A stretch of DNA of 60,200 nucleotides from Acidobacteriota bacterium (lineage in GTDB: Bacteria > Acidobacteriota > Thermoanaerobaculia > Thermoanaerobaculales > Sulfomarinibacteraceae), in assembly GCA_022340665.1 (NCBI GenBank), contig JAJDNM010000106.1, positions 1 to 60,200 on the forward strand. The letters are read 5' to 3'. Below, piece after piece: positions 42,642-51,983 of this stretch (the stretch's first letter is position 1; each line of letters begins with the position of its first letter). The position numbers and the translations under genes were made by a program. The notes beneath the pieces are model-generated. The model saw only the letters and a list, made by a program, of their open reading frames with translations, ran no database searches and was not told the DNA's origin.

Positions 42642-42704
42642 GAGCGGTAAATTTCTGGCCAGCGCTTCAGTTCGATCGAGGAACCAACTCGGGATGATCG
42701 TGGG

Positions 42705-43517
42705 CTAACTCAGGAGCTCTTCCGCGGGCTCGATCGAGGCCACGATTCGTGTCGGACCTGTGAGACGCGTCGCACAAACAGGAGCCTTGCCCAGCGCATC
42801 TACCACCAAGCGATCACCAGATGCGGGAACGAGCTCTACCCTTTCCGTATCTCGTTCAGCCATGACGATCAGCGCCACCGCTACCATGCCCGATCCACAT
42901 GCCAGGGTTTCTCCCTCCACCCCGCGCTCCCAGGTTCGCAGCAACACTTCACCGGTCGGCGCCACCTCGAAGAAATCGACATTTGCCCCTTCGGGGCCCA
43001 ACGCTTCATGCCGACGAAGTGACGGAGCGATGGATCGAAGGTCGAGGTCCGACAGTCCCTTAGTCTCGATGACCAGGTGCGGAACACCAATCTTCATCAG
43101 GCGGACTCCAGAGATGCTTTCCGGAATTTCGATTTCAGATACACGAACTCCAGGAGGTGGCAGAGGCAGGACCAGGCTCACCTGTCTGCCGCTGACCTCC
43201 GCCGGGATTTCGGCCCAGCCAGTCTCTACCACGAGATTCTCCTGGCAACCGAGGATCTCGACTGCAGCGCGAGCGGCGCAGCGCGTGCCATTTGCGCAGA
43301 AATCGCCCTTGCTGCCGTCGGCGTTCCGGTATCCGAGACGAACCCGGCCGCTTGCGACAGACTCGAGGGCGAGAGTCCCGTCAGCTCCGATCCCGCGTCG
43401 ACGATCACAGAGGCGGCGTACGAGGTCGGGTTCGGAATCGAAACGTTCGGCCCAGGCTCCCATGCCAAGAAGGAAGTCGTTCCCGGCGCCCTCGAGCTTG
43501 AAGAGTCTCGAGGTCAT
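42705..43517 (-). CDS. dapF: Diaminopimelate epimerase
   Basis: It converts LL-DAP to meso-DAP for lysine and peptidoglycan synthesis. The 270-residue protein has both catalytic cysteines in the usual settings: GSKGDFCANGTRC and GETLACGSGMVAVALI. N-terminal LEGAGNDFLL and VPHLVIETKGL match the family. Its ATG overlaps the stop of the upstream lipoprotein gene. It is convergent with pgpA, with no strong terminator between them. Confidence 0.96.
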   Translation of the reverse strand: MTSRLFKLEGAGNDFLLGMGAWAERFDSEPDLVRRLCDRRRGIGADGTLALESVASGRVRLGYRNADGSKGDFCANGTRCAARAAVEILGCQENLVVETGWAEIPAEVSGRQVSLVLPLPPPGVRVSEIEIPESISGVRLMKIGVPHLVIETKGLSDLDLRSIAPSLRRHEALGPEGANVDFFEVAPTGEVLLRTWERGVEGETLACGSGMVAVALIVMAERDTERVELVPASGDRLVVDALGKAPVCATRLTGPTRIVASIEPAEELLS

Positions 43518-44593
43518 GGCACCGCGCCCATCACGACGACACAGCTTGACGTGCCGCCGAGATTCCCGGCAGCATCCCGGGCAGCGATTTGATAAACAAT
43601 TTCGCCAAGTGGCGGTTCATCATCGGTGAACTCGATCGAACGGTGGTCCTCGGCGAGAATCTTCACCGGCCCGTCACCCACCTTGCGCGAAACGATGTAG
43701 ACCGCCGCGCTCGCCACGGATCGCCAACGGATGCGGACCTGAGCGCCCTCCGGAAGACACACGACATTCGAGGGCGCATCGGGGGGATAGGTGTCCGGAT
43801 GATCCACGCGAGCTGGCGAAGATGGCTGGCCGACCACTCGGCCGCCGCCGGGCGCGGTAACCACCGACCGCAGTCGATAGCTCCAGGCCTGCCCCTGGGG
43901 CGCTTTTTCATCTTTCCAGCTGCCCCCCTCCACGCCTTCAGACGTCAACGCCGTCCATTTGGCGCCGTCAGGCGACCGTTCGACCAGCGTCTTCGATTCG
44001 GAAGAGGGCGTCCACGTCAGTTCGATACCGCCGCTGTCTGCACTCAGTGCGAGATCAACCGGTGGCTCGGGGGGGGCCTGAGGCGCGAGGCGCGCAACGT
44101 TGGAAAGCTCCGATTCGCGATGACGACAACACACAGTGCGAACTCCATACCAGAGCACCCAAGAGCTCGGATCTTCAACGCTCTGCCGCCACAGGTCGAG
44201 ATCGTCACGAATGACGATGTCCGAGCCGCGGGTCGATTCAGGTATGTCTTCCGGGTCAATCGACCGCAGAATTTCCCCTTGAGTCTGCAAAAGCTGCCGC
44301 TGCATCTGGCGGTCCTGGGCAGAGATTGGCGGTGGGGGTTCCTGGCCGAGGGGGAGGACTGCCCTCCAGACCTGGATCTCCTCGATGTCGGTCAGGTTTT
44401 GACCGGAAGTGGTCAAGGACGGATAGCTCCACCGCAAGACCGCCTCGTGACCCTCCTGGAAAGCAGCAAGATCAGTCGTCCGCTCGGCCACCCGGATCAG
44501 CGGCGGCATCGGCGCACCTTCCTTCCCGCACCCCAGGCAGAGAAGCACGATGATCCCAGCCAGCAAAAGGCCCGGTGAACGAATCTCTGACAT
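43514..44593 (-). CDS. Lipoprotein with fibronectin type III-like domains
   Basis: This is a predicted lipoprotein of about 359 residues. The start is the ATG at 44593 (MSEIRSPGLLLAGIIVLLCLGC, lipobox CLGC); a longer frame begins in heptad element 10. Two or more FN3-like beta-sandwich units follow (about 40-140, 155-240 and 255-345: PPEPPVDLALSADSGGIELTW and YPPDAPSNVVCLPEGAQVRIRW). The sequence GKEGAPMPPLIRVAERTTDL after the lipobox is seen in similar acidobacterial and deltaproteobacterial lipoproteins. Function unknown. It is coupled to dapF. Confidence 0.82.
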   Translation of the reverse strand: MSEIRSPGLLLAGIIVLLCLGCGKEGAPMPPLIRVAERTTDLAAFQEGHEAVLRWSYPSLTTSGQNLTDIEEIQVWRAVLPLGQEPPPPISAQDRQMQRQLLQTQGEILRSIDPEDIPESTRGSDIVIRDDLDLWRQSVEDPSSWVLWYGVRTVCCRHRESELSNVARLAPQAPPEPPVDLALSADSGGIELTWTPSSESKTLVERSPDGAKWTALTSEGVEGGSWKDEKAPQGQAWSYRLRSVVTAPGGGRVVGQPSSPARVDHPDTYPPDAPSNVVCLPEGAQVRIRWRSVASAAVYIVSRKVGDGPVKILAEDHRSIEFTDDEPPLGEIVYQIAARDAAGNLGGTSSCVVVMGAVP

Positions 44594-44626
44594 TGATCCC
44601 ATAACCGGCAGTATCGCCGGGTTCGG

Positions 44627-44661
44627 AAATTCCGAATTCCGAACTCCGAGCTCCGAATTCA
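44627..44661. repeat. Heptad element 10
   Basis: AAATTCC, GAATTCC, GAACTCC, GAGCTCC, GAATTCA. The array ends 3 bp from the hslU stop codon and lies 34 bp upstream of the next gene's start. Variation is at the central base, while the GANNTCC frame is kept. Confidence 0.88.
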
Positions 44662-44664
44662 TGC

Positions 44665-45993
44665 CTACAGGATATACCTCGCCAAGTCACTGTCACCAAC
44701 GAGCTCGCCCAACCGCTCCTTCACCATGTCAGCCGTAACCTCGAAAAGCTCCCCGGAGTGCTCGGTGGCCGAAAAACTGATCTCTTCCAGCAGGCGCTCG
44801 AGAACCGTGTGAAGGCGTCGCGCACCGATGTTCTCCGCCGTCTCGTTGATTTCGGCAGCCATTCGCGCAATCGTCTGGACAGCGTCTTCGCTGAACCGAA
44901 GCTCGAGATTCTCGGTCCCGAGAAGTGCCGTGTACTGCCGAATCAACGAGTTCTCGGGCTCGGTCAGGATCCGCTCGAATTCTGCCGCACCGAGCGATTG
45001 GAGCTCAACCCGAATCGGAAAGCGTCCCTGCATCTCCGGTATGAGGTCTGCGGGACGAGATACGTGGAAGGCACCAGCCGCGATAAACAGCACGTGGTCG
45101 GTGCTGACCACGCCGTAACGCGTGTTGACATGCGTGCCTTCGACGATCGGCAGGAGATCACGTTGTACGCCTTCGCGCGACACGTCCGGCCCCCGTCCGC
45201 CCGCATCCTCGCGGGAGCAGATTTTGTCGATCTCGTCGAGAAAAACGATGCCTGAATTCTCCACCCGGCTGATGGCCTCGGCTTCCACCTGCGAGCGATC
45301 GATGAGCTTCTCTTCCTCCTCGGAGATCAGGATTCTCCTTGCCTCCGCCACCGTCATGCGCTTGCGCGCCTTGCGTCCCATGAGGCCGCCAAACATGTCC
45401 TTGAGGTTGATTCCCATCGATTCCATGCCCTGCGGAGTGAACATTTCCACCGTCGGTGTGCGGTCTTCGGACACGTCGAGCTCGACCTCGTTCTCCTCGA
45501 GAAGGCCGTCTCTGAGGGGACGCTTCATCGCTCGCCGTTTTTCCTCGAGCGAGGATTCCGCCGCGGAGCCCGAGCTCATCACGAGCAGGTCGAGGAGCCG
45601 GTCCTCGGCAATCCTTTCAGCGCGCACTGCGACTTCAGCTACTTTTTCAGAACGGACCAGCTGAATCGCCGCATCTACGAGATCGCGGACGATCGATTCC
45701 ACGTCACGGCCGACGTATCCGACCTCTGTGAATTTCGACGCCTCGACCTTGATGAAGGGTGACGCGGTGAGGCGCGCCAACCGCCGTGCGATTTCGGTTT
45801 TACCGACACCGGTTGGCCCGATCATGATGATGTTCTTCGGCGCCACCTCCTCGCGCAGCTCAGGTTCGAGCTGTTGGCGGCGCCAGCGATTGCGCAGCGC
45901 CACCGCAACGGCACGTTTGGCCGCGTCCTGACCGACGATGAACCGGTCGAGTTCCGATACCGTTTCTTGCGGGGTCAATGTGTCCAGATTCAC
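44665..45993 (-). CDS. hslU: ATP-dependent protease ATPase subunit HslU
   Basis: This AAA+ unfoldase feeds proteins to the HslV peptidase. The 442-residue protein has LDRFIVGQDAAKRAVAVALRNRWRR, Walker A GPTGVGKTEIARRLA, the pore motif GYVGRDVESIVRDL, Walker B GIVFLDEIDKI and the C-terminal tail ending LARYIL, which inserts into HslV. The start is a GTG overlapping the hslV stop (GTGA) with GAGGAG upstream. HslV is encoded first. Confidence 0.97.
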   Translation of the reverse strand: MNLDTLTPQETVSELDRFIVGQDAAKRAVAVALRNRWRRQQLEPELREEVAPKNIIMIGPTGVGKTEIARRLARLTASPFIKVEASKFTEVGYVGRDVESIVRDLVDAAIQLVRSEKVAEVAVRAERIAEDRLLDLLVMSSGSAAESSLEEKRRAMKRPLRDGLLEENEVELDVSEDRTPTVEMFTPQGMESMGINLKDMFGGLMGRKARKRMTVAEARRILISEEEEKLIDRSQVEAEAISRVENSGIVFLDEIDKICSREDAGGRGPDVSREGVQRDLLPIVEGTHVNTRYGVVSTDHVLFIAAGAFHVSRPADLIPEMQGRFPIRVELQSLGAAEFERILTEPENSLIRQYTALLGTENLELRFSEDAVQTIARMAAEINETAENIGARRLHTVLERLLEEISFSATEHSGELFEVTADMVKERLGELVGDSDLARYIL

Positions 45994-46532
45994 GCTTTCA
46001 GCTCCTCAACCGTAATGTGGTTGTTGGTGTAAATGTCGATGTCGGAGGCGATCGACAAGCTTTCCCTGACCACCTCTTCAGCACTCAGCTCGGTGTACTT
46101 GAGGAGCGCTCGCGCGGCGGCCAACGCATAGCTCCCGCCCGAGCCAACCGCCACCACGTCGTCGTCCGGGGAGAGGACCTCGCCGGTGCCTGAAACCAGC
46201 AGCGTGGTTTTGGCGTCTGCGGTGATCAGAAGCGCCTCGAGGTGGCGTAACGCCTTGTCTGTCCGCCAATCGCGGGCAAGCTCGACGGCTGCCCGCTCGA
46301 GGTTGTGGCCGAACTCCTCGAGCTTGGATTCGAAGCGCGTGAAAAGCGCCAGCGCGTCGGCCACCGAGCCGGCAAATCCCGCAATGACCTTGCCGCCGGC
46401 GAGTTTTCGTACCTTTGCCGCCCCATGTTTGAGAACCGTCGTTCCGAGGGTTACCTGGCCGTCTGAGCCCACCGCAACGACTTTTCCGCGTCGGACCGCC
46501 ACCACGGTCGTGTGGTGCCATTCATTATTCAT
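45990..46532 (-). CDS. hslV: ATP-dependent protease peptidase subunit HslV
   Basis: This is a proteasome-like threonine peptidase of 180 residues. The catalytic Thr follows a 7-residue pro-segment (MNNEWHHTTVVAVRRG), so maturation must remove more than the initiator Met. The core blocks VAVGSDGQVTLGTTVLKHGAAKVRKL, GFAGSVADALALF and AVGSGGSYALAAARALL match HslV. The ATG at 46532 has GGAGG upstream. It forms an operon with hslU. Confidence 0.96.
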   Translation of the reverse strand: MNNEWHHTTVVAVRRGKVVAVGSDGQVTLGTTVLKHGAAKVRKLAGGKVIAGFAGSVADALALFTRFESKLEEFGHNLERAAVELARDWRTDKALRHLEALLITADAKTTLLVSGTGEVLSPDDDVVAVGSGGSYALAAARALLKYTELSAEEVVRESLSIASDIDIYTNNHITVEELKA

Positions 46533-46607
46533 GTTGCCTCCAGTGTGCGTTGTCCATCCGAGCTGGGCGGACGAAACATACGAAGAATACTCCCGCCGGA
46601 TTCCTGG

Positions 46608-48803
46608 TCACAGCCTTTCGAGCTTGGCGATCGTCGGGACAAGGGTCTTGCGTCCGGCCCGATCGAAGAAAACCACCAACTTGAGTTGGGCGCCACTTCC
46701 CTGGCAGGCGAGTATGACCCCGGTTCCGAATCTCCGGTGCCGGACCCGGTCTCCCGGCCGCCACCCGGTTCCGTCGCCGTCGGTGACAGTCGCCGAGACC
46801 TTAGCCGCCCGTCGCTTCGATGGTCGGGGGAATCCACCCCGGCTCTCGCGCCTCCGGGAAGCGCGCCTGGTGGACGGATCTTCCCAGCTGAACGCCGATT
46901 CTGAAACATCTTCAACACCGCCCTTCGGCAGTTCATCCAGGAAACGCGAAAGGCGGGTGGGTTGCCGCTGGCCGAAGAGGAACCGGCTCCGGGCACCAGT
47001 TAGATACAACAGTTTTCTCGCTCGCGTCATTCCGACATAAGCCAGGCGACGCTCTTCCTCGAGGTTCTCCGGCTCGTCTCGCGAATTGGCATGCGGCAGC
47101 AGGCCGTCTTCCAAACCGGCTAGGAAGACCACGTCGAACTCCAGCCCTTTGGCCGAATGAAGGGTCATCAGGGCCACGCCTTCCGCCGCACCCTCGTCAT
47201 CGGTTTCTTCAAGAAGTGCTACCGCGTCGAGAAACTCGTCAAGGTCCTGACCCCGCAACGCAGCTTCGGCCACCGCAGCAGCCAGCTGCTGAAGGTTTTC
47301 CCGCCTCGCCACCCGATCTTCTGCTTCACCCTCATACATGGCAAAGAGCCCCGAAGCCTCGAGCAACCATCCGACAAGGTCCCCGGGCGACAGCTCCTCG
47401 CGCTGAGCTCGCGCCTCTGTCAGAACCGCAAAGAACGTATCCAGTGACTGGCGTGCGCGCGGACTGAGACCCTCAGGGAGCTGACGGGCGGCCTCCGGGA
47501 GAGCAACGCCCATCTCTCGCGCCGCGCGATGGAGCACATCGAGGGTGGCGGCTCCGACGCCTCGCGCCGGGACGTTGACCACCCGCTCGAAGGAGAGGAG
47601 ATCATCCGGCCGCACCACCAGCCGCAAATAGGCGAGCGCGTCTTTGATCTCGGCACGCTGCCAGAAGCGGAGTCCTCCAAACACCCTGTAGGGAATGCGT
47701 CGACGCGTCAGCTCCTCCTCGAACGGCCGGGTTTGCGCATTGGTCCTCATGAGCACGGCCATCTCCTCGAGCCGGAGATCGCTACGTCTTTCCTCGATAC
47801 GGTCTGTGACCCAGCGAGCTTCGCCGCGATCATCGACCGCGATATGGAGCCTCACCGATTCGCCGCCTTCACGGCTCGTGAACAGCTTCTTGCCACGGCG
47901 CCCGCGGTTCGCAGCGATGAGTCTGCCTGCAACTCTGAGAATGGGTTCGGTGGAACGGTAATTCTCTTCCAAAGCGACGACGCGGGCACCCGGAAAGAAG
48001 CGCTCGAAGGAGAGAATATTGTCGAGCTCGGCGCCACGCCAGCGATAGATCGACTGATCTTCATCACCGACCGCAGTGAGGTTGCCGCGGCCGCCCAGGA
48101 CCACCGTGAGCAGATTCATCTGCAGGCTGTTTGTGTCCTGAAACTCGTCGACGAGCAGGTATCGAGCGCGCCGGGAAACCGCATCGCGAACAGCGGAGTC
48201 AGCCTTGACCGCGCTCAGCGCGCGCACCAGCATGTCATCGAAATCGACTACAGCAGCCCTCTTCTTGAGTTCTTCGTAGCGCTCCCAAAGGCGAGCAAAA
48301 TTCTCGTCCGCTGCGCTGGCTGCTCGATTCGTGAATGTCCTCAGGTCGTGCCCACGATTGACCATGCCCGAAATCCGCGACAATACCATCCGTGGTGGCA
48401 GCTCTTTCGGGTCCAAGCCGAGCTCTTTGAGTACCTTCTTGACAAAGACTCGCTGGTCGTCTCCGTCGGCAATTCCGAAACGGGGAGGAAGACCCGCCGC
48501 GGCCGGATATCGGCGCAGAACTTCCAGTGCCCAACGGTGAAAGGTGCCGACGAAGCCGCCATGCAGAGGTTGCCCAAGAAGAGCTTCGACACGGTCTCGC
48601 ATTTCGCTCGCCGCTTTATTGGTGAACGTCACTGCCGTGATCTCTGCGGGACCGGCGGCCTTCGACCAGAGCAGGTGGGCGACGCGGTAGGTGAGAACAC
48701 GGGTCTTGCCCGAACCAGCGCCCGCCAATACCAGCAGCGGCCCCTCGCCGTGAGCGACTGCCACGCGCTGTTGCTGGTTGAGATCATCGAAAGGGAAGCT
48801 CAC
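46608..48803 (-). CDS. uvrD: UvrD/PcrA-type superfamily 1 DNA helicase
   Basis: This 3'-5' helicase acts in repair and replication-fork maintenance. The 731-residue protein has the UvrD motifs: DLNQQQRVAVAHGEGPLLVL, Walker A AGAGSGKTRVLTYRV, TFTNKAASEMRDRV, LVDEFQDTNSLQMNLL, GDEDQSIYRWRGAEL, LEENYRSTEPIL, VALMTLHSAKGLEFDVVFL and EERRLAYVGMTRA. A C-terminal Tudor-like segment (GDRVRHRRFGTGVILACQGS) is typical of PcrA/UvrD. The start is a GTG with GGAGG upstream. Confidence 0.95.
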   Translation of the reverse strand: MSFPFDDLNQQQRVAVAHGEGPLLVLAGAGSGKTRVLTYRVAHLLWSKAAGPAEITAVTFTNKAASEMRDRVEALLGQPLHGGFVGTFHRWALEVLRRYPAAAGLPPRFGIADGDDQRVFVKKVLKELGLDPKELPPRMVLSRISGMVNRGHDLRTFTNRAASAADENFARLWERYEELKKRAAVVDFDDMLVRALSAVKADSAVRDAVSRRARYLLVDEFQDTNSLQMNLLTVVLGGRGNLTAVGDEDQSIYRWRGAELDNILSFERFFPGARVVALEENYRSTEPILRVAGRLIAANRGRRGKKLFTSREGGESVRLHIAVDDRGEARWVTDRIEERRSDLRLEEMAVLMRTNAQTRPFEEELTRRRIPYRVFGGLRFWQRAEIKDALAYLRLVVRPDDLLSFERVVNVPARGVGAATLDVLHRAAREMGVALPEAARQLPEGLSPRARQSLDTFFAVLTEARAQREELSPGDLVGWLLEASGLFAMYEGEAEDRVARRENLQQLAAAVAEAALRGQDLDEFLDAVALLEETDDEGAAEGVALMTLHSAKGLEFDVVFLAGLEDGLLPHANSRDEPENLEEERRLAYVGMTRARKLLYLTGARSRFLFGQRQPTRLSRFLDELPKGGVEDVSESAFSWEDPSTRRASRRRESRGGFPRPSKRRAAKVSATVTDGDGTGWRPGDRVRHRRFGTGVILACQGSGAQLKLVVFFDRAGRKTLVPTIAKLERL

Positions 48804-48863
48804 GCCGCACCCACCTCCACGGGAGGCAAGAAGGTAACAGCACGAAGGCAGAGACTCAACTCC

Positions 48864-48982
48864 CTGGATGCGAGATGCTGGATGCTCGATACTAGAGGCG
48901 CCGGATCAACAATCTCTCTCGTTGAATTCTCCCGGGGTGGGCGAGTGGATCGGGAATCCAGTATCAAGAATCCAGCATCAGG
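48864..48982. repeat. Heptad element 11 (mirror-image CTGGATG arms)
   Basis: Left arm: CTGGATG, CGAGATG, CTGGATG, CTCGATA, CTAGAGG (48864-48898). Right arm: AATCCAG, TATCAAG, AATCCAG, CATCAGG (48955-48982), the opposite orientation. The spacer contains CCCGGGGTGGGCGAGTGG. It ends 12 bp from the glmS stop codon. Confidence 0.85.
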
Positions 48983-48994
48983 CGGGTGGACGCA

Positions 48995-50821
48995 TCACTC
49001 GACGGTGACGCTCTTCGCGAGATTGCGCGGCTGATCGACGTCAAGCCCGAGTTCAACCGCCACGTGATAGGCGAGCAGCTGCAGCGGCACCACCGTCACG
49101 ATTGGCTGGAGAAGCGGGTGCACCGCGGGAACCGCCAACATCAGGTCGACAACATCTGACAGGCCTTCTGCGTTCTCTTCCGCCACCGCGAGCACTACCG
49201 CACCGCGGGCTCGGACCTCCATCAGGTTGCTGATCAGCTTCTCGCGATTGGAGCCGCCGGGTACCACCGCCACCACCGGAAACCCCTCTTGAAGAAGAGC
49301 GATCGGCCCGTGCTTCATCTCGCCCGCCGGGTAGCCCTCGGCATGGAGATACGAGATCTCCTTGAGTTTGAGCGCTCCCTCGAGGGCAATCGGGTAGAGA
49401 ATGCCGCGCCCGAGGTAGAGAGAATCGGTGGCGTCGGCCAGCATGTCAATTCCCAGCTCAAAAAGCCGCGCGTCGATTGCCAGCGCTCGCTCGACCGCCT
49501 GCGGGAGCCGTTGCAGACCAGCCACGAGCTCGACATCAGTGGCGTCGGCTCGCCCACCGGCAGACCGCAGGCCAAGCGCTATCAGCACCAACGCCACCAA
49601 CTGGGATGTGAAGGCCTTGGTCGAAGCAACTCCGATCTCGGGTCCCGCTTGGGTCAAGATCTGCGACGAGGCGAGGCGCCAGGCGGAGGAGCCACGGACG
49701 TTACAGACCGTCGCCAGCAAGGCGCCGGCGTCACTCGCCATCTCCATCGCCGCAAGTGTGTCGGCCGTCTCGCCCGATTGCGTGACGCCGATGACCAGGA
49801 CATCTTCACCGACCAGGGGCGAACGATAGCGATACTCCGACGCGTAGTCGACCTCGGTCGGCAGGCCAGTCAGCTCTTCGAGCACGAACTTCCCGACCAG
49901 GCATGCGTGCCACGAAGTCCCGCAAGCCACCAGGTGTACGCGGCGCAGATTCTCCAGCTGCTGGTCGGAGAATCCGAGTCCATCCAGATTGACTCCGAGG
50001 CGATTCTCGTCAAGGTAGGTGAGAACCGTGTTGCGAATTGCGTCGGGCTGCTCATAGATCTCCTTGAGCATGAAGTGGCGATAGCCGCCCTTCTCCACCC
50101 GGGCGGCATCCCAGTCGAGCCTGTCGACCGCACGATCGACCGTGGTGCCCGTGGCGCCGAAAATCCTGTGACTGTCTCTCCTCACTTCGGCCACATCGCC
50201 ATTTTCGAGATACACCACCTGGCGGGTCCGATGCAGCAGCGCGGTGACGTCGGAGGCCACGAGGTTTTCGTCTTCGCCCAGCCCGACGACCAACGGCGGC
50301 CCGTTGCGGAAGGCAACCACGACATCGGGATCGGCGCGATGAACAGCCACCACCGCGTATTGACCCTCGAGACGAGGCAACACCGCAAGGACGCGCTTAC
50401 CGAGGGTGCCTTCCTCGCGGCCCAGAAGCTGAGCGATGAGTTCAGTATCGGTATCCGACTGCAGTTCGACCCCAGCCTCGAGAAGCTCCTTGCGGAGAGC
50501 ACCATAGTTCTCGAGAATTCCGTTGTGCACGACGGCCACCTGTTCGCTGCTATCGACCTGCGGATGGGCGTTGGCCTCGGTGGGTGCGCCGTGGGTTGCC
50601 CACCTTGTATGACCGATCCCAACCGAGCCGTGCAGCGGCTCGAGATAGGCCTTCTGCTCGAGATTTCCGAGCTTTCCCGCGGCACGCAGGATTTCGATAC
50701 CAGCGGTACCCATCACGGCGATGCCGGCAGAGTCATATCCGCGATATTCGAGGCGGCGCAGGCCATCGAGCAGAACCGGTACGACCTCGCCAGAGCCGAC
50801 GTAACCGATGATGCCGCACAT
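48995..50821 (-). CDS. glmS: Glutamine--fructose-6-phosphate aminotransferase
   Basis: It makes glucosamine-6-phosphate, the entry point to peptidoglycan and lipid A. The 608-residue protein starts MCGIIGYVG with the nucleophilic Cys1 of the glutaminase domain, then GLRRLEYRGYDSAGIAV and TRWATHGAPTEANAHP. The SIS domains include ACGTSWHACLVGKFVLEEL and ASTKAFTSQ, and the end is PRNLAKSVTVE. I saw no glmS ribozyme upstream; the gap to the transaldolase gene is only 18 bp. Confidence 0.97.
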   Translation of the reverse strand: MCGIIGYVGSGEVVPVLLDGLRRLEYRGYDSAGIAVMGTAGIEILRAAGKLGNLEQKAYLEPLHGSVGIGHTRWATHGAPTEANAHPQVDSSEQVAVVHNGILENYGALRKELLEAGVELQSDTDTELIAQLLGREEGTLGKRVLAVLPRLEGQYAVVAVHRADPDVVVAFRNGPPLVVGLGEDENLVASDVTALLHRTRQVVYLENGDVAEVRRDSHRIFGATGTTVDRAVDRLDWDAARVEKGGYRHFMLKEIYEQPDAIRNTVLTYLDENRLGVNLDGLGFSDQQLENLRRVHLVACGTSWHACLVGKFVLEELTGLPTEVDYASEYRYRSPLVGEDVLVIGVTQSGETADTLAAMEMASDAGALLATVCNVRGSSAWRLASSQILTQAGPEIGVASTKAFTSQLVALVLIALGLRSAGGRADATDVELVAGLQRLPQAVERALAIDARLFELGIDMLADATDSLYLGRGILYPIALEGALKLKEISYLHAEGYPAGEMKHGPIALLQEGFPVVAVVPGGSNREKLISNLMEVRARGAVVLAVAEENAEGLSDVVDLMLAVPAVHPLLQPIVTVVPLQLLAYHVAVELGLDVDQPRNLAKSVTVE

Positions 50822-50839
50822 TTCGACCTCCCGTTGGAC

Positions 50840-51943
50840 TCAGCCTGCCACCACTCCAGCCCGTGCCCTGTCGAGAGCCTCCAGAAGTTGATCGAAGGAG
50901 CGGGCGAACGCTGCTACTCCCTCCACCTGAAGCTCCATGGTGATGTCGTCGAGGCCGACTCCAAGGCCCTCGAGCTCCGAAAGGACGCGTTCTGCCCCGG
51001 AAACGTCCTCTTTCAGGCTTGCACGCGGTTCTCCGTGATCGCGAAACGCCTCGAGGGTCGCGACCGGAAGGGTGTTGACGGTTTCCGAACCGATCAACTC
51101 CTCGACGTATACCACGTCTCGATAATCCGGGTTCTTCGTACTCGTCGACGCCCACAGCGGCCTCTGCACTTGAGCGCCCCGCGCCGCATGAGCTGCAAAG
51201 GAGTCGGCTCCGAAAAGCTCCTCGAATCGACGATAGGCGAGCTTGGCGTTGGCGATCGCCGCCTGACCACGCAGCCCGAGGGCCTCGGGCGTCCCGATCT
51301 CCTCGAGCGCCGCGTCAACCTTGGTGTCGACCCGACTGACGAAGAACGATGCGACCGACGCAACACCCGCCGGGTGCGGGTTGGTGTCGATGCCGCGAAG
51401 GTATGCACTCGCCACTGCCTCGTAGTCGGCGAGAGAAAACATCAAGGTCGCATTGACATTGATTCCGCCACCGATCAGGTACTCGATCGCTGGAATTCCT
51501 TCGGGGGTCGCGGGCACCTTGATCATTAGATTCGGTCGGTCTACCGCGGCCCACAGTCGTTTCGCCTCGGCGATCGTACCCTCGGTGTCACGGGCGAGAT
51601 GGGGCGATACCTCGAGGCTCACGAACCCGTCAGACTGTTCACTCGAGTCCCACACCGCTCGCAAAAGGTCTGCCGCTCCGCGGATATCCTCGATCGCGAG
51701 AGTCTCATAAAGAGCGATGGTTTCCATCTCCGGGTTGTTGGCGAGCAAGCCTGCCACCGCTTCGTCGTACGCCCCACCGCCCTCGATCGCCTTCTGGAAG
51801 ATCGAGGGGTTCGAAGTGACGCCCCGAACTCCGTCCTCCGCTACCAATGTTGCCAGCCCGCCACCGGTCAGGAGGTCGCGCTCGATGAAATCCAGCCACA
51901 CCGCCTGCTGGTGCTCATCCCACAATCTCTTCAATTTATTCAT
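50840..51943 (-). CDS. tal: Transaldolase
   Basis: This non-oxidative pentose phosphate pathway enzyme has 367 residues and resembles the longer TalA-like group. Motifs: GVRGVTSNPSIFQKAIEGG, LMIKVPATPEGIPAIEYLIGGGINVNATLMFSLADYEAV with the Schiff-base Lys in the first block, RPLWASTSTKNPDY and GSETVNTLPVATLEAF. It lies between transketolase and glmS on the same strand, and intergenic gaps are short, so a tkt-tal-glmS operon is likely. Confidence 0.95.
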   Translation of the reverse strand: MNKLKRLWDEHQQAVWLDFIERDLLTGGGLATLVAEDGVRGVTSNPSIFQKAIEGGGAYDEAVAGLLANNPEMETIALYETLAIEDIRGAADLLRAVWDSSEQSDGFVSLEVSPHLARDTEGTIAEAKRLWAAVDRPNLMIKVPATPEGIPAIEYLIGGGINVNATLMFSLADYEAVASAYLRGIDTNPHPAGVASVASFFVSRVDTKVDAALEEIGTPEALGLRGQAAIANAKLAYRRFEELFGADSFAAHAARGAQVQRPLWASTSTKNPDYRDVVYVEELIGSETVNTLPVATLEAFRDHGEPRASLKEDVSGAERVLSELEGLGVGLDDITMELQVEGVAAFARSFDQLLEALDRARAGVVAG

Positions 51944-51983
51944 GCCGTCTCCGTGATCTCGTTCCGTTCAGATCGAGAAAGCG

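Noticed and set aside
48890-49034. Open frame ending in a THHSTVTLFARLRG-like peptide
   Set aside because: This is the reverse complement of the GlmS C-terminus plus heptad element 11, not a gene.
50822-50839. glmS ribozyme
   Set aside because: Only 18 bp separate glmS from the upstream gene, too short for the ribozyme.
49289-51529. A 746-codon open frame on the plus strand across glmS and transaldolase
   Set aside because: It is antisense to two clear enzymes, has no signal, domain or ribosome site, and is explained by high GC in the opposite third-codon position.
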